In this document: positions 36,744 through 45,623 of the stretch, piece by piece
How positions within the stretch are numbered: position 1 is the stretch's first letter
Layout: every line of letters begins with the position of its first letter
Assembly (NCBI RefSeq): GCF_000223905.1
Contig: NC_015943.1
Coordinates: forward strand, 372,001-436,000
Reading direction: 5' to 3'
Source: Haloarcula hispanica ATCC 33960
GTDB lineage: Archaea; Halobacteriota; Halobacteria; Halobacteriales; Haloarculaceae
Length of the DNA: 64,000 nt
Position numbers and translations under genes: made by a program
Notes under the pieces: generated by a model
What the model was told of the DNA's origin: nothing
The model's input: the letters and a program-made list of their open reading frames with translations, nothing else
Database searches by the model: none

Positions 36744-38936
36744 CTACCCCTGCGTGATGCTGATGAAATCGAGCACGAACTCCTGTGGGAGCAGGCCACC
36801 GTGGTAGAACCGTGCGTCCCCGAGGCCCTGCTTTTTGAACCGCTTGAGCGGGCTCGCCAGGACGCTGACGTTGGCATCGAGATACCCCAGCCGGGAGCTG
36901 GAGTCGAGTAACACGCCGGGCGAATCCTCGTCCACGTCCTCCCCAGCGATCCATCGGCGTCCGGAGTCGGACGCTTCCGCTGGCCGAGAAATCTTCTCCG
37001 GCGACGCGCTGTCCGGGAGCAGGACGAACCCGTGGTCGGTCAGCACGTAGGCCTGGTCCCACTCTCCCTGTTCGAGCTTCGTCCCGATGAACTCCGCGAG
37101 CGAGTCGACGCGTCGGGCCAGCATCGCCTCGAGGTCGCTGAGTTCCTTCTCGCCAATGTCGTCGAGGTCGTTTTTGAAGTAGGCGACGCGCGTCGACTGC
37201 CAGCCGTCCTCGGTGTCGCGAGTGACCGTCCAGCCGTCGCCGCCCAACAGCGAGTTCCGCCGGTTCGTGTTCACCTTTCGGTTGTTTCGAAGGGGCTGTA
37301 ACTCGCCGTCGACCAGCGAGACGTCGAACATCTGGATCTCGCCCGGCGTGAGTGCGGCCTTCCCGAACTCGGTCTCCGAGGGCAGCGTCCCGAGCCAGAC
37401 GTCTTCGTCGACGGCGAACTCGGGGGCGTCGGCCGGGAGCGTCGCCACGTAGTCGCGCAACTCGTCCGCGAGCCGGCGCGCGAGGTCGAGTCGGAGGGCG
37501 TCGATGACAAACAGTGCGACCGTCTGGCCGCTTTCGAGGCCGGCGGACTCCTTCGTGAAGAACTGATAGGAGTGGTCCTCGTCGACGAACGGAGCGCCGG
37601 CCTCGACAGTTTCGGTGACGCGGTCGCCGAGGGCTTCGAGGTACTCGACGTATTCCGACTGGAGCTGGGTGCGGAGGTCGTCAAGGGTATCGACGGCAGG
37701 ATGGTCGGCAGGGAGGTCGGACTCGGGCGCGCCGGCGACGACGAGGCTGAGCATCGCGTTGTCGATCTGCCACGTTCCGTCGTCCGGATCAGCGTACAGC
37801 GAGACGACGTCGTCGGTGGCCCTCTCGTCCCACGTCTCGAGTTGGTGTGCGAGGCGGGCGACCTCCGCGGCCTGCTCCCACGTCTGCGTCCACGGACTGT
37901 CCGGGCCGTAGGCACCGCGGTAGGTGCCACGGAAGTCCTCGCTGCCAAGGAGGGCGTCGTACCGCTCCGCCGCGCGCTCGAGACACGTCTCGTAGTCGCC
38001 GGCGTCGAAGGACGCGTGCCACTCCTCCCAGAGACGACGTTCGAGCGCGGCGTCAACGAGACAGTCCGCGAGGTCCCACGGGTCGTCGACGGCCGCGACG
38101 ACGTCGGGCCAGGTCGCTTCGCCGAGGTAGCGGTCGGCGAGGAGACCGGCCGAGGTGGTGTTGTTCAACAGCGACTTGAGTTCGGGGAGGTCGTGATCGC
38201 CGGCCGTCTCGGCGCGGCACTCCGTCGGGAACCGTTCGGCGTCGACACCGGCGTGGATCAGCCACTCGGCGACGGCCCACCGACGCGTCGCCGCGACGAT
38301 CCCCGCGGGTTCGTCCTCGCTGGCGACCGCGTCGACGCCCTCGCTGGTCAGCAAGTCCTGCATCTGCTCGATGGTTCCGGGGCTGTCGTCGATATCGCCC
38401 CAGCCGTTCTCCAGCACGAACGCGACCGGGTCGGTGTAGCCGCCGGTGACGATCCGCGTGCGGAGCTGTTCGAGCGTCGGGAGCTGGCCGCCGGTGAGCT
38501 GGTCGTGGAGAATCCGCGCGATCTCGCGGCGCTTTGTGGGGTCGTCCGCCTGCGTCGCGGTTTTCAGCTCCCACGCGTCGAGTTGCCCGCGCTCGAACGC
38601 GTGGACGGTGAGGTCTTCGATGCTCATCTCCACGTCGCCGCCGGTGTGCTCGACGTCGCGGAACCAGTCGAAGTCGCCCTCGGCGTCTTCGGGCTCTTTG
38701 ACGTGTGGGACGTACCAGACCTGTTCGCCGTCGACCGGGTTGGCACGGAGTTCCAGCGGCGTCTCCTCGGCGACTTTCAGGTGAACGCCGAGTTCGTCGC
38801 AGGCCTGCTCGATGATGTCCTCGAGGTAGTTCCCGTCGTCCCACCAGAGGACAATCGGGTCCGCTGATTCGGCTCGGTCGAACTTTTTTCGGATGGTGTC
38901 TTTCGCGGCTTCGGGAAGGGTCTGTTTCGCTTGCAT
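36744..38936 (-). CDS. pglZ: PglZ, alkaline-phosphatase-superfamily BREX protein
   Basis: 730 aa. The PglZ domain lies in the C-terminal half: VALFVIDALRLDLARRL (about residue 477) with the metal-binding Asp, LPSETEFGKAALTPG, VLTDHGFVLLP and FYHGGLLPQEF (about 709). The N-terminal half is helical with WWDDGNYLEDII. PglZ is a defining BREX and Pgl component, a predicted metal-dependent phosphatase or nuclease needed for both methylation and phage exclusion. It starts 2 bp after the stop of the 177-aa gene and lies upstream of pglX copy 1. Confidence 0.92.
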   Translation of the reverse strand: MQAKQTLPEAAKDTIRKKFDRAESADPIVLWWDDGNYLEDIIEQACDELGVHLKVAEETPLELRANPVDGEQVWYVPHVKEPEDAEGDFDWFRDVEHTGGDVEMSIEDLTVHAFERGQLDAWELKTATQADDPTKRREIARILHDQLTGGQLPTLEQLRTRIVTGGYTDPVAFVLENGWGDIDDSPGTIEQMQDLLTSEGVDAVASEDEPAGIVAATRRWAVAEWLIHAGVDAERFPTECRAETAGDHDLPELKSLLNNTTSAGLLADRYLGEATWPDVVAAVDDPWDLADCLVDAALERRLWEEWHASFDAGDYETCLERAAERYDALLGSEDFRGTYRGAYGPDSPWTQTWEQAAEVARLAHQLETWDERATDDVVSLYADPDDGTWQIDNAMLSLVVAGAPESDLPADHPAVDTLDDLRTQLQSEYVEYLEALGDRVTETVEAGAPFVDEDHSYQFFTKESAGLESGQTVALFVIDALRLDLARRLADELRDYVATLPADAPEFAVDEDVWLGTLPSETEFGKAALTPGEIQMFDVSLVDGELQPLRNNRKVNTNRRNSLLGGDGWTVTRDTEDGWQSTRVAYFKNDLDDIGEKELSDLEAMLARRVDSLAEFIGTKLEQGEWDQAYVLTDHGFVLLPDSASPEKISRPAEASDSGRRWIAGEDVDEDSPGVLLDSSSRLGYLDANVSVLASPLKRFKKQGLGDARFYHGGLLPQEFVLDFISITQG

Positions 38937-38938
38937 GA

Positions 38939-39472
38939 TTATTCTGACTGCTGTTGTTCGACTTGTTCTAGAAGTTTCTCTCGTACCTCATTGCTGATTC
39001 GTGCAACACCGACTCGCTCGTAGGTGACTATTTCGCAGTTCTTCTGTTGAAGCGGGTCAAAATCTATAGCGTCGAGGGAGCTTCGAGCTGCACCAAGGCA
39101 CCATACAGAGTCGGGCTTTGCTCGATCAACAATTTGTTCCCAGTTACTTACTATGAGAGAGTCGAATCTAGATGACGAAAGGAGAATTACTACGACATCT
39201 GAATCAGCAACTCTCTCTAAGACTGTGCTTAGAACTTCTCCTTCATCTTCACTCGCTGCTTGGTCTTGGGGACGACATTTGTTCACATTCTCTCCCCCTC
39301 TGACGAGTCCGAATCGCTCCGATAGGATGTGTAACTGAACGTCCCCATACTCCCCAAGCTGATCGGCTAGGCTGGAAACTGTGAGGAATCCACCTTGATA
39401 GAACCGCTTAAACGGAATATCTGTCTCTTCCCGCGTAGTTCCCGCGTCTTCGGCAAAAATACTGATGGTCAT
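38939..39472 (-). CDS. Unknown 177-aa protein between the second PglX and PglZ
   Basis: 177 aa, cytoplasmic, with no signal peptide or membrane segment. The central VQLHILSERFGLVRGGENVN recalls the ILSAKYGLL motif of YaaA/DUF6884-type proteins, which handle nucleic-acid-related substrates, but this resemblance is weak. The N-terminus has an FKRFYQGGFLTVSSLADQLG motif. Base composition is visibly more AT-rich than pglZ or the PglX ends. It is packed 2 bp before pglZ and 59 bp after pglX copy 2, so it is expressed with them. It could be a BREX accessory, a regulator or an anti-restriction sensor. None of these is demonstrated. Confidence 0.55.
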   Translation of the reverse strand: MTISIFAEDAGTTREETDIPFKRFYQGGFLTVSSLADQLGEYGDVQLHILSERFGLVRGGENVNKCRPQDQAASEDEGEVLSTVLERVADSDVVVILLSSSRFDSLIVSNWEQIVDRAKPDSVWCLGAARSSLDAIDFDPLQQKNCEIVTYERVGVARISNEVREKLLEQVEQQQSE

Positions 39473-39531
39473 GATAGTGGTCTCTTTGAGTTGAGGGTTT
39501 ATTTACTCACCATTAGCTTCTCTGACAGCAA

Positions 39532-42500
39532 TCAGAGTACCTTGTCCTCAACGACTTCCGGAACAACATTCTTCTCCGTGAGCGGCGTGATGTTGATAAT
39601 GACGCCGTGATTCTGGTTGGGCTGGTAGCCAGCGGTCGTGATCTCCGATAGTGCCCGGTCTGACCAGTCCGAGGGAATTTGCTTGTCTACCGTCTGGCAG
39701 CGATCGTTGATCTCCTCGGCGAGCGCCTTGAACTCCGCTAGCGGTGGTAAGTCGTCTATATCGTCGACGTCCTCTACGTCTGCCATCTGCTGAAGGTACT
39801 CCTCGTCGAGGACGGACGCGTCGTTGACGCCCGTCGCAAGCGAGGCGAGCATCTCCTCGTCTTCAGTGAGGGTGTCGAACGGTTCGCCCTCGCCGTTGAG
39901 GAGCTTACTCCCCTCACGTTCGAAGTAGTAGGTCATGAAGAGGATGCCTGTGCTAGAGTAGTGATCCGAGCCCTTGAGTCGCCAGTTAAAGTAGTCGAAG
40001 AGGTCTGCTAGGTGAGCCTCAACGGGTTCGTCACTCGGCTTGGCGTACTCCTCGCAGGCGTTTTCGAGTTCGTCGAGAGCCTCCAGCCATTCATCGCTCC
40101 ATTCGTTGACCGCCTCCCAGAAGTTGTCCGAGAAGGTGTCTTGGAACCACTCCTCGCCGTTCATCTCGCGGAGTTGTTCGAGCGTCTCGATGCGTTTGGC
40201 TGTCTCTTCGCGGAACGCAGCCACCTTCGGTGCGAGTTCTTCGACGAGTTCACGGTCATCCTCATCGAAGTCGCGCTCGCTCGTGCTGCCGAGTTCCTGC
40301 ATCACCTCTTCGAATTCGGCGATCTGTTCGAGGGCGCTTGAGCAGAATTCAAACTCTTCGGTAGCCTCGGCCCGTTCACTGGTCGAGAGCGACTCGTCGT
40401 TCTGCCGTTGATTCGCAGCTGCCCGGCGTTCGCGAAGTTCAGCTTTCCGGGGCTCAAGGTACTGGTTGCTCAGCCGGTCGAAGAGGCTGGCGTCAAGCTG
40501 GTGGTAGTCAACAAAACAGGCGAAGCCTTCGCCTTTCGCGTCGGCAAGGAGCCGTTCCGTACTGAGCTTCCATATGATGGGCGTGTTCTCCATCGTCTCG
40601 ACGTGGTACTCGAAAAGGTCGTCATCGATGAACGCCCGGAGGTTGGGGTAGGCTTCGTCGGCGGCCGACTCAGCCCCGAGGATGTCGTCAACTTCGACGA
40701 GGCGATTTTCGGCGTACTCGCCGTACGCGTCATGGAACCGGTCGACGATCCGATCAAGCATATCGGGCTGGTCGTCCGCGCTCTTGAGTGGAATGACGCC
40801 GTCGTTTTCTTCGCGGACGGCTTCCACCGCGAAGTGGTGGATGAGGTCTTTGACCTGTTCCTCTAAGTTATCAGGTGTTTCAGAAACAGTTTCATTACTT
40901 TCGCTGTTCTGATTTTTACCAGTCCGAAGGCGGATCTCTTCTTCAATTTGTTTCTGTGTATTTCCTGATATACCAGCCAAATCGTAGACAAGACTGTTAA
41001 TATTCTCTGCAAGAGTCTCTAACCTTTGTCTAGTCGATATTCCTTCCGTTTTTGCGGTCTTCGCAGCCTCTATAATGCTTTCTTCTTTCGGTGGCGACTG
41101 CTCCTTTGCCTCAGATACTAGGTCAATCTTCTTTGAATGAGGATGTTGGTAGAAATACCCTCGATCACCTGTTATTGGAAGAATGTCCGGTGAGATATAG
41201 TATGGACTAACTGGATCACTTGTTTTTGTGCTCGCCATTATACTGAGTTGTTCTTTTGCTAAGGATTCTAGTTTTTCCTCACCCTCAAACGCCGTGATCC
41301 AAGGAGCACGACCTACAATACCACCGACCCAATCTCGTTCAACGGTAAGTGATAAGAACAGAGAGTGGTACAAGTCGCTATTTAGGCTTGCAAGTAGTTG
41401 CCACAGTAGATCTGAATCCTTTGGAACAAACAAGTACCCTGTTTGGCTGAATAATCCATCAGAGGGGTAATATCCGAACCGTCTACCCGTCTCTTTCGAC
41501 CGTGTCCAGACAAGACCCTCTCTACCATATAAAAACTCGTTTGGTGTTCTTACAGTACCACTATACCTCTTGATCCGAGTTCCTTGGTCTCTCCATCTAA
41601 CAACTTCCACAATTTGGGGTAAAATCCACGCGTCCGATCCACCAGTAGCAATAGGGTTGAACGTATCGAAATCATCAGTTTCCCAGTGGAACCGCATGAA
41701 CCGGAAATCGTTCGTTGTCGCGATTCCTTGCCGAGCATATCCGATTGATTCTCCATCAATATCGCTGACCTCACAGTCTAACCTCAATTCTGTATCATGT
41801 AGATCCCGAACTTCTTCGGGGGTGGAATAGCAGATTGTATTCCCCGGAACCTTCGAAAATGAATCTAAATCCACCTCGAACAACCTCTGAACGTCCGGTT
41901 CGTCACCCGATAAAACTTCAACAAACTTCTCCTCTTTACTCGAAGCTTCGAGATCATATAGACGGATAAACTCTCCAGATGGATCAGGCTCTACACCAGA
42001 CCTAACAACAGTTCCTGCTGTTCTTACAGTTGCATTATCTAAAACTCCTAAACCGAACTCTGCAAGGAAGTCGAAACTCCCCTCACCACCTATGAAATCA
42101 GATCTGAACTGCTCCGCACGAGCCTTGAACATAAATGTCCGCGGAACGAGCATCCCAATTCTACCGTGATTCTTGGTGATGTCATCACACACTTCAAAGA
42201 AGTTTACATAAAATTCAGCAGGGTATCGATAGTGATCATCAATATATTCTTTTACTGAGGGTGGCATTCTGTTCCGCGATCCGTAGGGAGGATTCATCAA
42301 CGCAACATCATAGTCCTGTGCTAGCACGTCTAGCAACCGAATGAAACTCCGTAAGTCTTGAGCTAAGAACGAGTCTCCTTGTCGATGTTCGTCTACTGCA
42401 TCTCGAAGACTGTGAAGAATCTGGCCAAGTGTATGATCGTCACGAGGGTCATCTTCGAGGGTGATCTGTACACTTTCCTGATCAATTTTGTCTTCGAATA

Positions 42501-43899
42501 GCTCATCAAGTGTACCACGTACATCAAGTAGACTACCAAGTCCGTGGACTCCTTCAAATGCGTCGAGGATCTGCCTGAGTGCGTCTTTTACGTCCGATTT
42601 GCCGCCAGCCACCTCGTCGAACACTTCCTCGACGCCCTCGATGTCAGCCACCTTCGCGTCAGCACAGACGATGCCGACTTCTGGCATATCGAAGCCAGTT
42701 GCCCCTTCGGCCTCGGCACGCGTCCTCCCCTTCAGATAGAGATTGAACGCGGCCAGTTGGCAGGCCCGCATATCGAGGTCGACACCATGGAGGTTGTGCC
42801 GCAGAATCTCCCGCGGAATCTCCGCGTGGTCAAGGTCGGTCTCTGCTCGCCAGATGCGCTCCAGGACGTCGAACGCGTACAGGAGGAAGTGGCCGCTTCC
42901 ACAGGCCGGGTCGATGACGCGAATGTCTTCTGGGCCGTCGAACGCCGGTGGCTCGCCTTCCTCCTCCGAGGGAACGAGATAGGTACAGAAATCCGCCAAG
43001 TCCGGGGATTCGTCGGGGGAGAGTGGCCGGTTCTTGCGCTCGTCCGGCGTCAGCGCGTCCTGTGCTTCGACGGTCTCCTGCAGCGTTCCGTTGTCTTCGA
43101 GATAGAGTTTGCCGAGCGAGTTGTCGGTGAGCATCCGGACGACCCAATGGGGCGTGTAGAACTGATTCGCCGCCGGCACGTCTTCGGGCTCCAATCCTTC
43201 GCGGTCGCCCTTCCGACGCAGGTCATCGAGGAGTTTGACGTTGTAGTACTCGTACACCCACCCCAGTACGTCGTCGGCTCGCCAGACCTCGTCGGGGACC
43301 TCGTCCAGCATTCCGCAGAGATCTTCGTAGGTGTCGTCGTCGGGGTCGATCAGGCTGTAGGCGGTCGAGCGGTCGAAGAGGATCTCTATTTCATCAGCGA
43401 GGGCGTCGCATTCGTTCCGATAGGCTTCGAGGACGGCCTCCTCCTCCAGCATGAACTCCTCGGTAACCAACCGGTCAGCGGCCGGTGTGAGGCCGTCGTC
43501 ACGGAACGACGTGACTTCGTCGTCGATGAAGTCCCGAACCTCCATACATCGGAGGGCCGCCAGACGGTTCACGATAGTGTAGCCGACGCCCGTGATATAC
43601 TGCTCGTGAGCGGCCTCCCAATCGTGGCCGTCGGCGGCTTCGAGTTCGATAGCCTCGACCAGGTTTTCCTGCGTCTCGCTCAGGGACGCGTCGCCGTCCT
43701 CGCGAGCGGCAGCGAGGGAGGACTCGTCGGCGCTTGCTCCGACGGTGTCCGGCTTCTCGTCGAGGCCGTACTCGTCTTCGAGCTGGTAGCGAACGTTCGC
43801 CTCGACCCGGTCGCGCATCTCGGTGACGACGGCTTCGAGATGCTCGCGTTCTTCCTTGTCGAGCTGGGCCTTGCGGGGGTGGGTAGATTGTCCGTCCAT
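39532..43899 (-). CDS. pglX: PglX-type adenine-specific DNA methyltransferase (copy 2, mosaic)
   Basis: 1455 aa. Motif I VIDPACGSGHFLLYAF is near residue 327 and NPPYGSRNRM near residue 533. Ends match copy 1 closely: N-terminal DKEEREHLEAVVTEMRDR and C-terminal GYQPNQNHGVIINITPL. The middle, about 40870-42600 (residues about 433-1010), is AT-rich: G+C is 25/60 at 41161-41220 and 22/60 at 41221-41280, against 37/60 at 43321-43380. This part includes the NPPY motif and the expected target-recognition region, so a foreign specificity segment in a local framework is likely. No frameshift was seen, so the gene should be active. Confidence 0.9.
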   Translation of the reverse strand: MDGQSTHPRKAQLDKEEREHLEAVVTEMRDRVEANVRYQLEDEYGLDEKPDTVGASADESSLAAAREDGDASLSETQENLVEAIELEAADGHDWEAAHEQYITGVGYTIVNRLAALRCMEVRDFIDDEVTSFRDDGLTPAADRLVTEEFMLEEEAVLEAYRNECDALADEIEILFDRSTAYSLIDPDDDTYEDLCGMLDEVPDEVWRADDVLGWVYEYYNVKLLDDLRRKGDREGLEPEDVPAANQFYTPHWVVRMLTDNSLGKLYLEDNGTLQETVEAQDALTPDERKNRPLSPDESPDLADFCTYLVPSEEEGEPPAFDGPEDIRVIDPACGSGHFLLYAFDVLERIWRAETDLDHAEIPREILRHNLHGVDLDMRACQLAAFNLYLKGRTRAEAEGATGFDMPEVGIVCADAKVADIEGVEEVFDEVAGGKSDVKDALRQILDAFEGVHGLGSLLDVRGTLDELFEDKIDQESVQITLEDDPRDDHTLGQILHSLRDAVDEHRQGDSFLAQDLRSFIRLLDVLAQDYDVALMNPPYGSRNRMPPSVKEYIDDHYRYPAEFYVNFFEVCDDITKNHGRIGMLVPRTFMFKARAEQFRSDFIGGEGSFDFLAEFGLGVLDNATVRTAGTVVRSGVEPDPSGEFIRLYDLEASSKEEKFVEVLSGDEPDVQRLFEVDLDSFSKVPGNTICYSTPEEVRDLHDTELRLDCEVSDIDGESIGYARQGIATTNDFRFMRFHWETDDFDTFNPIATGGSDAWILPQIVEVVRWRDQGTRIKRYSGTVRTPNEFLYGREGLVWTRSKETGRRFGYYPSDGLFSQTGYLFVPKDSDLLWQLLASLNSDLYHSLFLSLTVERDWVGGIVGRAPWITAFEGEEKLESLAKEQLSIMASTKTSDPVSPYYISPDILPITGDRGYFYQHPHSKKIDLVSEAKEQSPPKEESIIEAAKTAKTEGISTRQRLETLAENINSLVYDLAGISGNTQKQIEEEIRLRTGKNQNSESNETVSETPDNLEEQVKDLIHHFAVEAVREENDGVIPLKSADDQPDMLDRIVDRFHDAYGEYAENRLVEVDDILGAESAADEAYPNLRAFIDDDLFEYHVETMENTPIIWKLSTERLLADAKGEGFACFVDYHQLDASLFDRLSNQYLEPRKAELRERRAAANQRQNDESLSTSERAEATEEFEFCSSALEQIAEFEEVMQELGSTSERDFDEDDRELVEELAPKVAAFREETAKRIETLEQLREMNGEEWFQDTFSDNFWEAVNEWSDEWLEALDELENACEEYAKPSDEPVEAHLADLFDYFNWRLKGSDHYSSTGILFMTYYFEREGSKLLNGEGEPFDTLTEDEEMLASLATGVNDASVLDEEYLQQMADVEDVDDIDDLPPLAEFKALAEEINDRCQTVDKQIPSDWSDRALSEITTAGYQPNQNHGVIINITPLTEKNVVPEVVEDKVL
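43289..43386 (-). repeat. 98-bp direct repeat, copy B (inside pglX copy 2)
   Basis: Identical to 36112-36209 and in the same orientation. Crossing over between the copies would fuse the two pglX genes and delete pglZ and the 177-aa gene; gene conversion would instead exchange flanking specificity segments. Confidence 0.9.
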
Positions 43900-44026
43900 A
43901 CGAGAATCCGTGATGTTTCAAGCAGAGCCATTGCGATGTCTTGAAGATTGTCCCTCGATCTCTCGGACGGCGGTTGGATTAGCACTCGGAGATAGGCCGA
44001 CGGGGGTAACCCTCCACGAAGCATTT

Positions 44027-44302
44027 ATGCCAAAATGTGGAAGCTGAGGTATAGTAGATGCCTTCGCCGGCCCTCGGAAGCTTCGGTACTTCCTGTATCT
44101 ACTGTTGATAGCCGTCTTCGGTGCCGTGATATCGAAGATACTTGCGGACTTCTACGGGATCGAGTTTCTCGAACCAATCTTCTGGTGGTTCGTAGAGAAC
44201 CCGATGGCGCTCTTTGAGCTTGCAGGGTTCTTCTCGATCATCGCGCTCATCCTTATTGTGCTGATGAAAGCTCTGGAAATGGCCGAGAATAGCGGATTCT
44301 AA
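44027..44302 (+). pseudogene. Possible broken zinc-ribbon/membrane small gene
   Basis: The interval 43900-44417 holds no firm gene. An ATG at 44027 reads MPKCGS, then TGA, then continues in the same frame as GIVDAFAGPRKLRYFLYLLLIAVFGA to a stop at 44302, with two hydrophobic helices. The downstream part could be used from a TTG at 44105 (65 aa). A short Cys-containing opening followed by membrane helices resembles small haloarchaeal zinc-ribbon membrane proteins disrupted by one nonsense codon. It lies on the strand opposite to all BREX genes. An intact tiny gene from an alternative start is also possible. Confidence 0.3.
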
Positions 44303-44417
44303 CAACCACAGCGCAGCATTCTAAGCGCCTTCCGTGAACAGAAGGCCGACACAGCGGAAAGCCGACCCGGTGCTAGGTTCGAAAAGAGTGGAGCTGCAGC
44401 CTCTGCTGCCCTCTATC

Positions 44418-45461
44418 TCACTCGGTAGTCTCGCCGAGTATCTCCCGAGCCTGAGATTCAAGCGCGTCAAAATCGATCTCCTGATTCGGGTTACAGGTGA
44501 TTCTCACTCCGCTTCGGCCACTGCCCCGCATATCCTCTTTGACTGCAACCGACTCGGCATCGATCCCGAGTGCATCCGCAATCTCCGCAGCGTCAAGCGA
44601 CGCCGTATCGACGTCGTACAGGTCGATGTGGAACAGCGTCCGCTTCGTCCGGATCGCGGTGCGACGTTTTCGGCCCTTGTTGAACGCGACGTAGTGCTTC
44701 TGCCCCCACTCCGGCCCGTTGAGGAACTCCAGTTCCTGCAGCGCGGCTGTGACGTCTTCCAGCAAACCGGCTGTTTCCTCATTTGAACGCTCGTTGAGGT
44801 GCCAACTCTGTCCGTCCTCCTTCCACGGCTCGTCAGAGGTGTCGGGACTTACGTCCGTCACGGTGTGTTCTGGTGTCGGGATCGTCTGCTCTGCGTCAAG
44901 ATACAGCCGGTCGCCGTCCTTGAGGAGCTGGAACTCGATGACGGAGATGTCGATCGATCTGTCGCTGAGCCACCGGAGCACGATGTCCAGCCGCTCGCGG
45001 ACGGATTCACCGACGAAGACGATTCGCTGATCCTGATTGAGCGTGTAGTCCTCGTTGCAGAACTCGTCAAGCACCTCGGTAAACGTGGTTTCCTCTTCAT
45101 AGAGCGTCCGACCCCACGACGTGGACTTGAACTTCTCGAACTGGTCGCGGAGTTTGGAGTAATCCCAGTGCGAGGTGTAGGCGGCGTACTTGAGTCCCTG
45201 AAAATCGACCTTCGGCTTTAGCGCGCCTCGTTTGAGTTCGATAGCGACCACGTTAGCGTCTCGGTCGATGGCGAGAAGGTCGATGCCATCGCCGATCTGC
45301 TTTACAGAGACCTCCCGTCCGACCAGTCGAAAGTCCTCTCCGAGGATGCTCTCGGGACTATTGATAATCCACTCTCGGAGGTCATCCTCACGAAATCCCT
45401 CTTCCTTCAGGGAGACCGTTTCTAACGTGGAAACGTCTTCCTTGTCCCCGACTCTAAGCAT
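44418..45461 (-). CDS. PD-(D/E)xK nuclease-like protein (NucS/DUF91-related) within the BREX island
   Basis: 347 aa. The N-terminal domain has the order expected for this nuclease fold: a Glu-rich helix (REDDLREWIINSPESILG), GDGIDLLAIDRDANVVAIELKRG with D61, E75 and K77 as the metal and catalytic residues, then the QGLKYAAY helix. A C-terminal domain of about 150 residues (HYVAFNKGRKRRTAIRTKRTLFHIDLYD) looks like a separate DNA- or partner-binding module. It lies between BrxC copy 2 and PglX copy 2 with gaps of 162 and 518 bp, unlike the overlapping genes around it, so it may have its own promoter. A nuclease effector or repair-type role is inferred. Confidence 0.7.
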   Translation of the reverse strand: MLRVGDKEDVSTLETVSLKEEGFREDDLREWIINSPESILGEDFRLVGREVSVKQIGDGIDLLAIDRDANVVAIELKRGALKPKVDFQGLKYAAYTSHWDYSKLRDQFEKFKSTSWGRTLYEEETTFTEVLDEFCNEDYTLNQDQRIVFVGESVRERLDIVLRWLSDRSIDISVIEFQLLKDGDRLYLDAEQTIPTPEHTVTDVSPDTSDEPWKEDGQSWHLNERSNEETAGLLEDVTAALQELEFLNGPEWGQKHYVAFNKGRKRRTAIRTKRTLFHIDLYDVDTASLDAAEIADALGIDAESVAVKEDMRGSGRSGVRITCNPNQEIDFDALESQAREILGETTE

Positions 45462-45601
45462 GATGTCGAGATAGAATCACAGACGCATGATAATCCTTTG
45501 GAGCCACCAGTAACAATGGGAGAGAATTTGGACGGGCACGTCGGTTCGACCGTGATTACGGCCCTGTGTTGCGTAATTGCGAATTGAATATAAATGAATT
45601 C

Positions 45602-45617
45602 GGTGTTTTGCAACACC
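45602..45617 (-). terminator. Hairpin after brxC copy 2
   Basis: A perfect 6-bp stem (ggtgtt/aacacc) with a 4-nt loop starts 7 nt after the brxC stop on the minus strand and is followed by AT-rich DNA (gaattcatttatattcaatt). It may end the first BREX transcript; the AT-rich part could also hold a promoter for the nuclease gene. Confidence 0.45.
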
Positions 45618-45623
45618 AGACCG

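Noticed and set aside
35289-36911. 540-aa plus-strand open frame
   Set aside because: It lies antisense to the start of pglX copy 1 and the end of pglZ; long antisense frames are common in GC-rich haloarchaeal genes and no motif is seen.
42544-43944. 466-aa plus-strand open frame
   Set aside because: Antisense shadow of pglX copy 2, mirroring the one over copy 1 because the two genes are homologous.
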